A stretch of 8,888 nucleotides of DNA, from contig CAINSH010000053.1 of assembly GCA_903852955.1 (NCBI GenBank), positions 1 to 8,888 of the forward strand. Reading direction: 5' to 3'. This DNA comes from an uncultured Actinomycetes bacterium (GTDB lineage: Bacteria; Actinomycetota; Actinomycetes; Nanopelagicales; Nanopelagicaceae). A program made the translations under genes and the position numbers. Positions 8,345-8,888 of this stretch are shown piece by piece (within the stretch, counting starts at the first letter, position 1; each line of letters starts with the position of its first letter). The notes beneath the pieces are model-generated. The model made no database searches and had not been told where the DNA came from. It saw only the letters and a program-made list of their open reading frames with translations.

Positions 8345-8888
8345 CTATTCGTCTATTGGTGTTGGGGCGTCGATTGATGTTGCAGAAGTCTCAATCGTAG
8401 AAATGCGCTTATCACGTCGTTTGTCCACCAAGAGTCCAATACCGCCGGCCATAAAGTAGAGCGCGATCAATGGCAATGCCAAGAGAGTCATCGTCACGGG
8501 GTCTGGTGTAGGAGTGAACGCTGCAGTGAAAAGAAAAATTGCAAAAACCCAAACTCTCCAAGGTTTTAAAATTGTTTCGCCTCTGATAAATCCAATGAGA
8601 TTAAAGGTAACCAAGAAAACCGGTAGTTCGAAGGCAAGACCGAAAATGAGAATAATCCTCATAACGAAGTCTAAATAATCATCAAATTTAATTAGATTTG
8701 ATAAAGCTGAAGGCGTAAATCCGAAAAGCATTTTGATTGCTAGTGGAAGAACTAAATATCCAAGATATGCACCTATCGCAAAAAATGGCGTTGCACACAT
8801 AATGAACAGAATTGTGTTTCGTTTTTCTTTGCGGTGAAGCGCAGGTGCGATAAAAGCCCACAATTGATAAAGCCAAACCGGAGCGGTA
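8345..8888 (-). CDS. tatC: Sec-independent protein translocase TatC, N-terminal part outside the window
   Basis: TatC is the multispanning core of the twin-arginine translocase; it binds signal peptides of folded proteins in the cytoplasmic membrane. The C-terminal 180 residues are visible, and the frame is open to the right edge, encoding APVWLYQLWAFIAPAL. The apparent TTG start at 8863 is therefore internal, and about 70 residues (TM1 and the first periplasmic loop) are missing. Counting from the first full codon, landmarks are Glu21 in HRKEKR (E. coli E103 position), Glu87 in GLAFELP (E170 position) and Asp129 in FTPTPDP (D211 position). Hydrophobic helices correspond to TM3-TM6. The C-terminal tail is short, first basic (KRRDKR) and then Ser/Thr/Pro-rich. 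The glutamate usual in the TM6 LLYE/LFE context is Phe here. tatA is expected just upstream in actinobacteria but is not in the window. This is the first visible gene of the minus-strand array. Confidence 0.95.
   Translation of the reverse strand, partial: TAPVWLYQLWAFIAPALHRKEKRNTILFIMCATPFFAIGAYLGYLVLPLAIKMLFGFTPSALSNLIKFDDYLDFVMRIILIFGLAFELPVFLVTFNLIGFIRGETILKPWRVWVFAIFLFTAAFTPTPDPVTMTLLALPLIALYFMAGGIGLLVDKRRDKRISTIETSATSIDAPTPIDE

Noticed and set aside
8861..8863. TTG as the start of the TatC gene
   Set aside because: The upstream in-frame codons encode APVWLYQ, typical TatC sequence, so the gene continues beyond the window.
1..8888. Search for tRNA/rRNA genes, riboswitches, CRISPR arrays, insertion sequences, attachment sites or a defence/novel system
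   Set aside because: Nearly every base lies in a recognisable housekeeping gene and no repeat arrays or mobile-element genes were seen by eye; the largest intergenic gap is 17 bp.

Overview
The window is a compact stretch of housekeeping genes from an AT-rich bacterium, most likely a low-GC actinobacterium. The tatC/helY neighbourhood, with a free-standing 5'-3' exonuclease of the mycobacterial type, is an actinobacterial arrangement. The near-absence of intergenic DNA and the AT-rich codon use suggest a streamlined genome, such as the freshwater Nanopelagicales (acI) group. The lineage is inferred from gene content and order; no marker gene here settles it.

Left part (1-2803, + strand): the 3' part of gcvP, the single-chain glycine decarboxylase P-protein of the glycine cleavage system. 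Its first residues lie outside the window.

Right part (2820-8888, - strand, read from right to left): five genes in one tight array. These are tatC (Tat translocase core subunit, running off the right edge), a diacylglycerol-kinase-family lipid kinase, helY (Ski2/Mtr4-like helicase), a stand-alone 5'-3' exonuclease of the PolA/FEN type, and lnt (apolipoprotein N-acyltransferase). After tatC there is a 17 bp gap. The next junctions are overlaps: ATGA (4 bp), ATGA (4 bp) and a 7 bp overlap with a TTG start. This points to a single transcript with translational coupling and a promoter upstream of the window. gcvP and lnt converge with only 16 bp between them and no convincing terminator.

Functionally the minus-strand array mixes envelope biology (Tat export, phospholipid metabolism, lipoprotein acylation) with nucleic-acid processing (helicase and 5' nuclease). 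No RNA gene, mobile element, CRISPR array, prophage or defence system was recognised, and no stretch over 300 bp lacks a gene. I did not find a clearly new system. The points most worth a second look are a CxxC/His cluster at the presumed tip of a helical hairpin in the helicase, the coupled helicase-nuclease pair, and an acidic insert in the exonuclease arch region.
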